DNA of 18,545 nucleotides from Calditenuis sp032249575 (GTDB taxonomy: Archaea > Thermoproteota > Nitrososphaeria_A > Caldarchaeales > Calditenuaceae), in the NCBI GenBank assembly GCA_032249575.1, contig JAVVHL010000013.1, positions 1 through 18,545 on the forward strand. Reading direction: 5' to 3'. The position numbers and the translations under genes are program-made. The notes under the pieces were generated by a model. It saw only the letters and a program-made list of their open reading frames with translations, ran no database searches and was not told where the DNA came from. Below are positions 1 to 7,429 of the stretch, in pieces (position 1 is the stretch's first letter; the number at the start of each line of letters is the position of its first letter).

Positions 1-33
1 CCGTAAACCCGACGGAAGGGGAGAGGGCGAGAT

Positions 34-816
34 ATGAGGTGCGAGAGGTGCGGTAGGGAGGAGGTACTTCCCTTCAAGTGCGCCTATTGCGGCCGATATC
101 ACTGCGCCGAGCACAGGCTCCCGGAGGCCCACGACTGCGAGTTCCTGCATCAGGCCCGATCGCCGGTCGAGATCAAGGCGATGGAGGAGAGGGCCCAGGA
201 AGCGGCCGCCAAGAAGCTGTCCTCGGTCCTCTCCGTTAGGATCACCGCCTCCGAGGCCCTTCACCTTTCCGTGGGAGCCTTGTTGGTGGCAGGCGTCGGA
301 GCTACGCTCTTCAACGTCAACCTCCTCGGTCCCGTTTACGCTGCAGCGGCCGTCGTCGCCTTCGTGGCTTCATTCCTGGTCCACGAGCTCGCCCACAAGT
401 TCGTCGCCATCGGTTACGGGTACATCGCGGCCTTCAGGATCTCGCCGATAGGAGCACTCATAACGGCGATCTCGATACTGTCCCCGCTGAAGGTGATAGC
501 GCCAGGTGCGGTCAACATCTACGGCTCACCGAACTACAGGGCCTATGCGAGGGTAGCGGCGGTCGGTCCGCTGACCAACACGGTGATCTCGGCGGCCTTT
601 TACGCCATCGCTTTCGCTTTGACGGCGTTCAAGGCTGACATCCAGCTCACCCACCTCAGCTTCACGGTGGCGAGGATCAACGCGCTGCTTGCCTTCTTCA
701 ACCTCCTCCCGTTCGGGCCCCTTGACGGCCTGAAGGTCCTGGCCTACAGCAGGTCCGAGTGGCTGAAGCACTTCCTGCCCGCCCTTGCACTCTTCATCCT
801 CGGAATCCTCGTCTGA
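34..816 (+). CDS. AN1-type zinc finger fused to M50 (site-2-protease-like) membrane metallopeptidase
   Basis: A 260-residue protein. Residues 3-35 form a complete AN1 zinc finger with ligand spacing C3-C6-C16-C19-C24-H27-H33-C35. A charged linker (about 40-70) leads into a polytopic membrane domain from about residue 74 to the C-terminus. HELAH (117-121) is the M50 zinc-binding HExxH, and NLLPFGPLDG (223-232) is the family's second motif, with D231 as the third metal ligand. M50 enzymes cut substrates within or next to the membrane, so regulated intramembrane proteolysis is the likely role; the substrate cannot be read from sequence. The finger probably faces the cytoplasm and may recruit a partner (inference). 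The ATG at 34 follows a purine-rich stretch, and the finger begins right after it. The next gene is a metal-responsive repressor 49 bases downstream, with no sign of coupling. Confidence 0.85.
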   Translation: MRCERCGREEVLPFKCAYCGRYHCAEHRLPEAHDCEFLHQARSPVEIKAMEERAQEAAAKKLSSVLSVRITASEALHLSVGALLVAGVGATLFNVNLLGPVYAAAAVVAFVASFLVHELAHKFVAIGYGYIAAFRISPIGALITAISILSPLKVIAPGAVNIYGSPNYRAYARVAAVGPLTNTVISAAFYAIAFALTAFKADIQLTHLSFTVARINALLAFFNLLPFGPLDGLKVLAYSRSEWLKHFLPALALFILGILV

Positions 817-865
817 AGTCTGAGGGATCTACAGAAATAGCACCGGTTCAGGTCATGGTGAGGGG

Positions 866-1375
866 ATGGCGAGCAGGGAGGAGCAGATCCTGCAGCAGGT
901 GAAGAGGGTGAGGAGCAGGAAGGGCAGGAGGGCGATGCCGGAGGTCGAGGACTACCTCGAGGTGATCTACGCGTTGGAGAAGGTGAGGGGTTTCGCCACC
1001 TCGAAGGACGTGGCCAGGCACCTCAACGTCAGACCGTCGGCCGTCACCAAGATGCTCAGGCGGCTCCGGCAGCTCGGCTACATCGATTACGAGCAGTACA
1101 GGGGCTTCGTCCTGACCGAGACGGGAAGGGAGGTGGCGGCGGACGTGTTGAGGAGGCATGAGGTGCTGGTGAGGTTCCTCGAGAAGCTCGGGGTGCCTCC
1201 GGAGACGGCGGAGGAGGAGGCCGAGTTCATCGAGCACGGCCTTAGCTCCTCAACGCTCGAGATCCTCTCAGCGCTCATCGATTTCCTCGAGAGGAGGCCC
1301 GACGTCACGGACGAGCTGATCAGGACCATCGAGGAGAGGGTCCGTCATCGGGCTCCTGCGAACCCCGTCAGGTGA
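866..1375 (+). CDS. DtxR/MntR-family metal-dependent transcriptional repressor
   Basis: A 169-residue protein with an N-terminal winged helix (about 24-90) and a metal-dependent dimerisation domain (about 95-160). It aligns by eye with Bacillus MntR. All first-shell metal ligands of MntR are present: D29 and E32 (in EDYLEVIY), H98 (RRHEVL), and E120, E123 and H124 (EAEFIEHGLS). It should therefore bind Mn(II) or Fe(II) and repress metal-uptake genes; no such transporter lies in this window. Two starts are possible. The ATG at 866 sits about 30 bases after a weak AGAAATAG box (833-840). The ATG at 935 follows CAGGAGGG and would put the first metal ligand at residue 6, closer to family practice. 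I kept 866, which adds 23 basic residues. No SrfA-like or SH3 C-terminal domain is present, as in MntR. Confidence 0.88.
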   Translation: MASREEQILQQVKRVRSRKGRRAMPEVEDYLEVIYALEKVRGFATSKDVARHLNVRPSAVTKMLRRLRQLGYIDYEQYRGFVLTETGREVAADVLRRHEVLVRFLEKLGVPPETAEEEAEFIEHGLSSSTLEILSALIDFLERRPDVTDELIRTIEERVRHRAPANPVR

Positions 1376-1420
1376 CCTTAGGAGTTACTCCGGAATCCTC
1401 CGCGTGATACCGGCCCGGAT

Positions 1421-1430
1421 TGATTTTATG
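1421..1430 (+). promoter_or_regulatory. Probable TATA box of the smc-scpA-scpB operon
   Basis: TGATTTTATG is the only A/T-rich stretch in a GC-rich 71-base gap. Its TTTTATG core is centred 20 bases before the GTG at 1447 and 29 bases before the in-frame GTG at 1456. The second distance is typical of a leaderless archaeal transcript. No purine-rich BRE is obvious beyond the preceding CCGGAT. Confidence 0.5.
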
Positions 1431-1446
1431 GGACTTCGAGCCGTAG

Positions 1447-4400
1447 GTGGCGGCCGTGGTCCACATCAAGAGGATCACAGTCCAGGGCTTCAAGTCCTTC
1501 CCTCCCAAGAGGCAGGTCATCGATCTGCCCAAGGGGATGGTGGTGGTCGCTGGGCCCAACGGCAGCGGGAAGAGCAACATCCTAGACGCGATCAAGTTCG
1601 CCTTCGGCGAGCTGAGTCCCCACGCCCTTAGGGTCTCGAGGTTCTCGGAGCTGATCCACCAGTCCCCTGAGGGAGGGAGCGCGCCCATGGCGAGGGTCAC
1701 TGTGGTGCTCGACAACTCCGACAGGGCGATACCGGTGGATGAGGACGAGGTTTCGATAACGAGGAAGCTCTTCCCCAACGGAGAGAGCCAGTACCTCATC
1801 GGCAACAGATCGGTTAGCAGGGCCGACCTGCTGAGCCTTCTCGCGACCGCCAACGTCAGGCCATCGGGCTTCAACATCGTCTCGCAGGGAGCTGTGCTGG
1901 GCATAGCTGAGATGGGGCCGGACGACCTCAGGCAGCTGATCGAGGACGTCGCCGGGACCGGCGAGTACGACAGGCGGAGGGAGGAGGCGATGAGGGAGCT
2001 GGAGAAGGCTGAGAGGAACGTCGCTGTGGCGAAGGCGGCTGCGTCTGAGGTCAGGAAGAGGATCAAGCAACTTGAGGTGGAGTGGTTCGACCTGAGCAGG
2101 AGGAGGTTCATCGAGGCGGAGCTCGAGGCGCTTCGCCGCGAGGAGATAGCCGCGGAGCTGAAGAGGATCGACGCAGAGCTTAGCAGGATTAGATCGGAGA
2201 AGTCGGGGCTAGAGGAGAATATCGGGGAGCTCAGGAGGAGGCTTGCCGAGACGGATGCGGAGGTTGCGGAGCTGGAGCGCCTCGGGGAGCAACTCAGGTC
2301 GAGGTCCTCTGAGCTCGAGGCGAGGGAGGCCGCGCTATCGGCGTCGCTGGACAACGCGAGGAAAGAGCTCTCGAGGCTCCAGGCCGAGATCAGGGACAGG
2401 GGGAGGAGGTACGCCGAGACTTGGAGGAGGATGAGAGGGGTCGTCGATTCGTTCAGGTCCTCTCAGGAGCACCTTTCGATGCTGATGAGGAGGTTAGAGG
2501 AGGTCGACGCTTCAGCGGCAAACGTAGGGAGGGAGCTCGGAGAGGTCGAGGCGGAGCTGAACGACGTCGCTGCGAGGATCAGGGAGCTCGAGGCGGTCGT
2601 CAGGGAGTGGGAGAGGAGGGCGTCTTCCTCAAGCTCCGAGCGTGAGGCGTTGCAGAGGAGGTTGAGCGCCGTCGAGCGCCAGCTGACCGAGCTCAGGGGA
2701 AAGGCCTCTTCGCTCCAGGCGAGGCTCACCTCGATCGATGAGGAGGTCTCGAGGCTCGATGCTGTACGGACAGAGCTCAAAACGCGGATCGAGGAGCTCT
2801 CGTCCAAGAAGGAGGCAACGGTCTCGGAGATCGGGAAGCTGAGGGCAGAGGTCGCGGATCTGGAAAGGAGGCTCGAGGGTTTGAGGAAGGCTGCGAGGTC
2901 GGCCGGCGAGCTGAAGGCCTCCGTCGAGACGGAAGTGAAGGCGATAGAGAGCTCCCTGACGTCTTCTGTCACTGGTGCCCTCCAGAGGGCGCTGTTGGAG
3001 GTGCTCGGCGTCCGATCGATAGGAACCCTCCGGGACCTCTTCACCCCTCCAGAGGGCCTCGAGCCTCTCGTCCTCAACATGCTCGGCGAGTCACTGGACG
3101 CAATCGTCGTGAGACGGGACGCAGACGCGGCGGCGATCGCTGTGGCTGCCAGCTCCCTTGGCATCAGGGTCAAGGTCATCAGCGTCGAGGGATGGAAGGG
3201 GTGCAACAACAGGGGCAACGGATGCCTCGCCTGCCTCTCCCGGACCGGCTCGAGGGAGGCATCGGCCGCACTCCACATAGCGCTCGAGGAAGCGGTCCTC
3301 CTCGACGACGATTCGTTCCCCGTCTCGAGGACCTCAGTCACGGTCTCCGGGGCCCTGCGGAGGAGGGGCGGCGTCTTCGAGTCGCTGGGCGAGGTGGTGA
3401 CCGAGGGCGAGGTGAGGCGGGAGCTCGAAGCCCTCAAAACCCTGATCCCGATGCTCGAGGAGAGGGTCGCTTCTCTCTCCGCTGAGGCCGAGGCGCTGGA
3501 GTCGCGCATCTCCTCCCTCAGGTCCGTCCTCTCCGAGCGCGAGGGGGACCTGCGTTCTATGGAGTCGGAGATCACCTCTCTTCTGAGGGAGAGGGAATCG
3601 GCGAGCAGGAGGATAGATCAGCTCTCCGTCGAGCGGCAGAGGATCGTCGAGGAGCTGGCCAGGCTTGCTGAGGCTGAGAGAAGGCTCGTGGCCGAGTACG
3701 AGGGGTTGCAACGCCAGATCGAGAGGACGGTCGCGCCGCCTGAGCCGACCGCTGAGAGGGAGGAGCTGAGCAAACTGAGGGAGAGGCAGAGGGAGCTGAC
3801 CGCGAGGGCTGCGGAGCTGAGGTCCGAGCTCGCCCAGTTGAGGAGGGAGCGGGAAACGCTGGTTGCTGAGGTCGCGAGGATCGAGCGGGAGAGGGCCGAG
3901 GGTGAGCGTTACCTTCGGGAGTCGGAGAGGTCGAGGCGCGAGGCGCTGGAGGGGATAAGGGTCGTCGCTGCCAAGTACGCAGAGGGGTTCCGGCAGCTGA
4001 GGGACCTTAACTCGGAGCTCGAGGCGGTGCGGAGGGAGCTCTCGGAGGTCAGGTCGCAAGCATCGGAGGTCGCCTCAAGGCTGAGGTCGCTGAGGGAGGT
4101 GAGGGACCAGCTATCAGCGGAGGTGAAGGGACTCGAGTCGCGCCTCGAGGCGCTGAGGGTCTCAGAGGTCGAGCTGACCGTGAGGAGGAGGGGGTTGGAG
4201 GAGAGGCTCGCCGAGATGAAAACCGGTCCCAGGAGCCTGCTGGCCTCGCTTCCGGACGATCTGAGGAACAGGATCAGGTCCGCGATGGAGGCTGAGATGG
4301 GTGAGCTCCAGCTCGTCAACCAGCTCGCGCCCATGCAGTACGCTGAGGTGGTCTCGGGTTACAAGCAGAGGTCCGAGAGGATTGCGGAGCTCGAGGCCGA

Positions 4401-4923
4401 GAGGAACGAGCTCCTGAAGCTGATCGACGAGATAGACCGGGAGAAGATGAAGGTCCTCGAGTCGACGGTGAAGAGGGTCTCCGAGAGCTTCGGCGAGTAC
4501 TTCAGGGCCCTCACAGGAGGGGACGCTTGGCTCGAGTTCACAGATCCCGGAAAGCCCCTCGAATCGGGGATCGAGATGGTCGTGAGGTTCCCGGGGAAGG
4601 CTCCGAGGTCCGCGAGGGGCGTCAGCGGAGGGGAGAAGTCCGTGTCGGCTGTGGCCCTGATACTGGCTCTACAGTCCCTCACACCTGCAGACTTCCTTGT
4701 GCTGGACGAGGTAGACGCTCACCTCGACGCGAGCTACTCGGCGAACCTCGCGAACCTTCTGAAGGAGATGTCGAAGAAGGTCCAGATCGTCGTCGTAAGC
4801 CTGAAGGACATCGTCGCTGAGAAGGCTGACCTCCTGATCGGCGTCTACAGCAGGAACGGCGCTTCCAACGTAGTCACGCTGAAGCTGGGTGAGCTGGTGA
4901 ATGAGCAGGGGAAGCAGGGCTGA
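1447..4923 (+). CDS. smc: Chromosome segregation ATPase SMC (condensin)
   Basis: An SMC protein of 1158 residues, near normal archaeal length. The head begins with IKRITVQGFKSF and Walker A GPNGSGKS (36-43). Long heptad-rich coiled coils flank a central hinge (about 502-660). The C-terminal head carries the ABC signature as VSGGE (1059-1063, usually LSGGE) and Walker B with catalytic glutamate, FLVLDEVD (1083-1090). Two SMC chains should dimerise through the hinge, bind ScpA and ScpB, and organise or segregate the chromosome by ATP-driven loop extrusion. Odd feature: the hinge holds C586, C593 and C596 in a glycine/asparagine-rich loop, and these are the only cysteines in the protein. The glycine-rich end of a usual hinge is not obvious. 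The start is GTG 1447 or GTG 1456, the latter fitting the TATA spacing better. The 3' end overlaps scpA by 23 bases. Confidence 0.97.
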   Translation: MAAVVHIKRITVQGFKSFPPKRQVIDLPKGMVVVAGPNGSGKSNILDAIKFAFGELSPHALRVSRFSELIHQSPEGGSAPMARVTVVLDNSDRAIPVDEDEVSITRKLFPNGESQYLIGNRSVSRADLLSLLATANVRPSGFNIVSQGAVLGIAEMGPDDLRQLIEDVAGTGEYDRRREEAMRELEKAERNVAVAKAAASEVRKRIKQLEVEWFDLSRRRFIEAELEALRREEIAAELKRIDAELSRIRSEKSGLEENIGELRRRLAETDAEVAELERLGEQLRSRSSELEAREAALSASLDNARKELSRLQAEIRDRGRRYAETWRRMRGVVDSFRSSQEHLSMLMRRLEEVDASAANVGRELGEVEAELNDVAARIRELEAVVREWERRASSSSSEREALQRRLSAVERQLTELRGKASSLQARLTSIDEEVSRLDAVRTELKTRIEELSSKKEATVSEIGKLRAEVADLERRLEGLRKAARSAGELKASVETEVKAIESSLTSSVTGALQRALLEVLGVRSIGTLRDLFTPPEGLEPLVLNMLGESLDAIVVRRDADAAAIAVAASSLGIRVKVISVEGWKGCNNRGNGCLACLSRTGSREASAALHIALEEAVLLDDDSFPVSRTSVTVSGALRRRGGVFESLGEVVTEGEVRRELEALKTLIPMLEERVASLSAEAEALESRISSLRSVLSEREGDLRSMESEITSLLRERESASRRIDQLSVERQRIVEELARLAEAERRLVAEYEGLQRQIERTVAPPEPTAEREELSKLRERQRELTARAAELRSELAQLRRERETLVAEVARIERERAEGERYLRESERSRREALEGIRVVAAKYAEGFRQLRDLNSELEAVRRELSEVRSQASEVASRLRSLREVRDQLSAEVKGLESRLEALRVSEVELTVRRRGLEERLAEMKTGPRSLLASLPDDLRNRIRSAMEAEMGELQLVNQLAPMQYAEVVSGYKQRSERIAELEAERNELLKLIDEIDREKMKVLESTVKRVSESFGEYFRALTGGDAWLEFTDPGKPLESGIEMVVRFPGKAPRSARGVSGGEKSVSAVALILALQSLTPADFLVLDEVDAHLDASYSANLANLLKEMSKKVQIVVVSLKDIVAEKADLLIGVYSRNGASNVVTLKLGELVNEQGKQG

Positions 4924-5551
4924 GAGGGCCGTCACGGATTGGCGCCTCCTCCTCAACCCCGCGGAGCTGAGGAGGTTCAGGCCTTGGAGCGTCAAGCTAA
5001 TCCCCCTCCTCAGGCAGCTGGCAGAGGTCGTCAGGGGCCTCTCGATCACCTTGAGCCAGGCGGGCGTTGCGATCTACACGGCCGCCGTCATCCACAGGGA
5101 GAAGAGCGAGCGGATCGACGAGCAGGAGCAAACGAGGAGGTTCGAGAGGCCTGACCTCTTCGTGCCCCCGCCGATCGAGATACCTCTGAGAGGAGATGTG
5201 TTGACGCTGACGCTTCTGGACGTGGTCAGGGAGTTGATGGGCGTTTTGGAGAAGATGTCAGGCGGGCCTCAGAGCGGGAAGTTCGAGCAGATCAACGTCG
5301 ACATCAAGCTCGACGATTACCTCGTCAAGATCGAGGAGGAGTTCGGGGAGTTCCTGGAGGAGCTGATGGCTCTGCTCTCCTCTTCGCCCGAGTTCCCGCT
5401 GGAGGAGCTGATCAGAGGTCTCAGCAGGCTCGAAGCCGTGAAGCGTATAATCCTGCTCCTCTTCGCAGCGTCGAGGGGATACGTCGACGTCCTTCAGGAC
5501 GAGCTCACGGGAAAAGTGATCGTGAGGGCGGTGAACGCTGTTGCGGCGTGA
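4901..5551 (+). CDS. scpA: Segregation and condensation protein A (kleisin)
   Basis: A 216-residue protein in the kleisin position. The N-terminal part (about 12-70), with an LLLNPAELRRFRPWSVKLIPLL core, matches the archaeal ScpA helical domain that touches the SMC neck. The middle (about 70-150) is a proline/acidic linker. The C-terminal part (about 150-212) looks like the small winged helix that binds the SMC head. ScpA bridges the two SMC heads and carries ScpB. The ATG at 4901 lies inside the last codons of smc, with GGTGAG about 10 bases before it, so translation is probably coupled to smc. The stop overlaps the start of scpB by 11 bases. Assignment rests on both weak family resemblance and strong operon context. 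Confidence 0.88.
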   Translation: MSRGSRAERAVTDWRLLLNPAELRRFRPWSVKLIPLLRQLAEVVRGLSITLSQAGVAIYTAAVIHREKSERIDEQEQTRRFERPDLFVPPPIEIPLRGDVLTLTLLDVVRELMGVLEKMSGGPQSGKFEQINVDIKLDDYLVKIEEEFGEFLEELMALLSSSPEFPLEELIRGLSRLEAVKRIILLLFAASRGYVDVLQDELTGKVIVRAVNAVAA

Positions 5552-6173
5552 GCGGCTCGGGGAGAGCGAGGCCAAGCTGTTGGTGGAAGCGATGCTCTTC
5601 GCCTCCAACAGGCCCGTAGAGCTCAGGACGCTGATGAGGGCGACGGGTTGGAGGAGCAAGAGGGAGCTGGTCAGGCTTTTGGAGGAGCTGAAGCGGGAGT
5701 ACGACGAGCAGGGGAGGGCCTTCACCGTCTCCGAGCTACCGGGAGAGCGCTACCTGATGCACCTGAGGAACGAGCTTTTGCCGATCGTGAGGAGGTACCA
5801 GCGCCGCTCCCTCCTCTCCCCAGGAACACTCAGGACGCTCTCTTTCATCGCCTACCACCAGCCGATCGAGATGTCTGCCGTAGCTGCGGTCAGGGGTTCG
5901 AGGGCGTACGTCCACGTGAGGGAGCTCGAGGAGCTGGGACTCGTCGAGGTCGAGCGGAAGGGCCGGTCGAAGGTCCTGAGGACCTCCCAGCTCTTCGCCA
6001 TGCTGCTCGGCGTGGAGGGCTCCGTCGCTAAGATCAAGAGGGTCATCTCCGGCCTCGTCGAGAGGGAGCGCGGCTCCGATCGAGGCGACTCCAGCGGGTC
6101 ACCTCCTCCGTCAGGTCAGGACCAGGCTGGCCCGAACGAAGACGCCGAAGTCGGGCCTGCGGGAAGAACCTAA
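5541..6173 (+). CDS. scpB: Segregation and condensation protein B
   Basis: A 210-residue protein made of two winged-helix domains (about 8-75 and 85-155), typical of ScpB. Recognisable segments are SEAKLLVEAMLFASNRPVEL at the N-terminus, and LRTLSFIAYHQPIEMSAVAAVRG with ELEELGLVEVERKGRSKVLRTS in the second domain. ScpB dimerises and binds the ScpA linker to modulate SMC ATPase activity. The last 40 or so residues are rich in G, S, P, D and E and are likely disordered. The start is TTG 5541, inside the end of scpA (11-base overlap); no in-frame ATG or GTG lies nearer. The TAA stop at 6171-6173 overlaps the putative TATA box of the next gene. Confidence 0.93.
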   Translation: MRRERLGESEAKLLVEAMLFASNRPVELRTLMRATGWRSKRELVRLLEELKREYDEQGRAFTVSELPGERYLMHLRNELLPIVRRYQRRSLLSPGTLRTLSFIAYHQPIEMSAVAAVRGSRAYVHVRELEELGLVEVERKGRSKVLRTSQLFAMLLGVEGSVAKIKRVISGLVERERGSDRGDSSGSPPPSGQDQAGPNEDAEVGPAGRT

Positions 6174-6177
6174 TATC
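6171..6177 (+). promoter_or_regulatory. Possible TATA box for the DUF1512 gene
   Basis: TAATATC overlaps the scpB stop codon and is centred 18-21 bases before tandem GTG starts at 6192 and 6195. If real, the DUF1512 gene has its own promoter besides any read-through from smc-scpAB. The spacing is slightly short for a leaderless message. Confidence 0.4.
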
Positions 6178-6191
6178 GAGTGCTCTGATGG

Positions 6192-7364
6192 GTGGTGGGG
6201 AACAAGGTGCAGGATGTATTACCGGGTGAGGTGTTGGGCGCTGCGGCCACCGCTCCTACTGAGGACTCGACGCTACTGATGCTGTTCTGGTTCGCCTTCC
6301 TTCTCCTCTCGTTCTTCTTCTATCCGATCTTCGGGCAGAGGCTGCAGCTGATCAACGTCCTCCGCGACATCGACCGGAAGCTCTTCAGACTCAAGCTGAT
6401 GAGGGACGACGTGAGGCAGAGGACTATCTCCGCTCTGAAGCAGGCAGGGACCGACCTGACAGATGAGGAGCTCGAGAAGAGGCTCGACGCCATACTAGAT
6501 TACTTCTACATCCCGCCTGAATCGATGGACCCGGCGGGCGTCGTCTACAAGCTCGAGCACATCCTCGAGATTGGGGAGAACAGGTTCGAGGACCAGGTCG
6601 CGGCCCTCGTCAAGACCGATGACCTGCACCGCGTCAAGACGCTGACGAACTTGGTTGAGGTGGCGAGGGCGATGAACCTGATCTACCGGATCGTCAGGCA
6701 CTACTACCTCCTCGGAAGGAAGACCTCCAACTACTTCCTCGCCATCCAGGTACAGATGATGATGCCGATGATCCTAGAGCTGGCGGAGGCCTACAGGCAG
6801 GCGTCATTCGCGTTCTACAACGGCCAGCCGATCGGTGACGGTGCGGGCGTTCTCGTGGCTGCCAAGCTGGCCCGGGAGATCAAGGCTGTGACGGTCGACG
6901 AGTCCATCAAGGACACGACCGTCATGCTCGGAGAGTGGGAGGGTAGGAAGGTCTACATCATCAGGGCTAGGGGACCTGGTGGGACCGTCGGGAGGCCGGG
7001 TGAGGCCGTGAAGAAGGTGATCGAGATGGAGGGGAGGGTGGACACGGTGATAACGATAGACGCGGCCCTCAAGCTCGAGGGCGAGGAGACGGGGAAGATC
7101 GCAGAGGGTGCGGGTGTCGCGATCGGCGGCCCCGGAGTCGACAAGTTCAAGATCGAGACGATAGCAAAAGAGAAGAACGTCTCTCTCTACGCCATCGCCA
7201 TCTTCCAGTCGATCGCCGAGGCTATAACGCCGATGAGAGAGTCGATCTCGAAGGCGACCGAACAGGCGCTCGAGAAGGTCAAGGAGATCATAAGGAAATA
7301 CGTGCCGGAGAGGGGCGTCGTCATCGTCGCTGGCATCGGAAACACCGTCGGTATCGGCTACTGA
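6192..7364 (+). CDS. DUF1512-family archaeal membrane-anchored protein
   Basis: A 390-residue protein recognised as DUF1512, an archaeal family without a known function. A short N-terminal region is followed by one strong membrane span (about 28-47, LLMLFWFAFLLLSFFFYPIF). The rest is a large soluble domain, presumably cytoplasmic. That domain has a helical part (about 50-210) and a glycine-rich alpha/beta part (about 210-390). The alpha/beta part holds IRARGPGGTVGRPGEAV, a GVAIGGPGVDKFKIE segment, and a C-terminal AGIGNTVGIGY (380-390). GxGN loops also occur in hydrogenase-maturation and spore-germination proteases, but I see no confident catalytic set here. It lies 18 bases after scpB, so a role linked to chromosome organisation or membrane attachment is possible but is inference only. 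The start is GTG 6192, or GTG 6195 immediately after it. Confidence 0.8.
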   Translation: MVGNKVQDVLPGEVLGAAATAPTEDSTLLMLFWFAFLLLSFFFYPIFGQRLQLINVLRDIDRKLFRLKLMRDDVRQRTISALKQAGTDLTDEELEKRLDAILDYFYIPPESMDPAGVVYKLEHILEIGENRFEDQVAALVKTDDLHRVKTLTNLVEVARAMNLIYRIVRHYYLLGRKTSNYFLAIQVQMMMPMILELAEAYRQASFAFYNGQPIGDGAGVLVAAKLAREIKAVTVDESIKDTTVMLGEWEGRKVYIIRARGPGGTVGRPGEAVKKVIEMEGRVDTVITIDAALKLEGEETGKIAEGAGVAIGGPGVDKFKIETIAKEKNVSLYAIAIFQSIAEAITPMRESISKATEQALEKVKEIIRKYVPERGVVIVAGIGNTVGIGY

Positions 7365-7410
7365 ATCCCTCGCAGCTTTCAGACTCTGAGGGTACCACAA
7401 CTGCCCTTCC

Positions 7411-7426
7411 GTGATTTTGTTTTGCG
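7411..7426 (+). terminator. T-rich archaeal-type terminator after DUF1512
   Basis: GTGATTTTGTTTTGCG lies in the 65-base gap between convergent genes. Archaeal RNA polymerase terminates at T-runs on the coding strand, and this is the most T-rich spot in the gap. It is preceded by a weak inverted repeat with five-base arms (CCCTC 7367-7371, GAGGG 7388-7392). Nothing similar is visible for the opposing gene. Confidence 0.45.
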
Positions 7427-7429
7427 ACC

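Noticed and set aside
1381..1391. Perfect palindrome GGAGTTACTCC between the metal repressor and smc, considered as an operator
   Set aside because: Five-base arms are expected many times by chance in this window, and it lies after the repressor gene and well before the smc TATA box.
1368..3575. Long minus-strand open frames (328 and 370 codons) opposite smc
   Set aside because: The Ser/Leu-rich translations are antisense readings of GAG, GAGG and AGG codons in the SMC coiled coil, without domains or start context.
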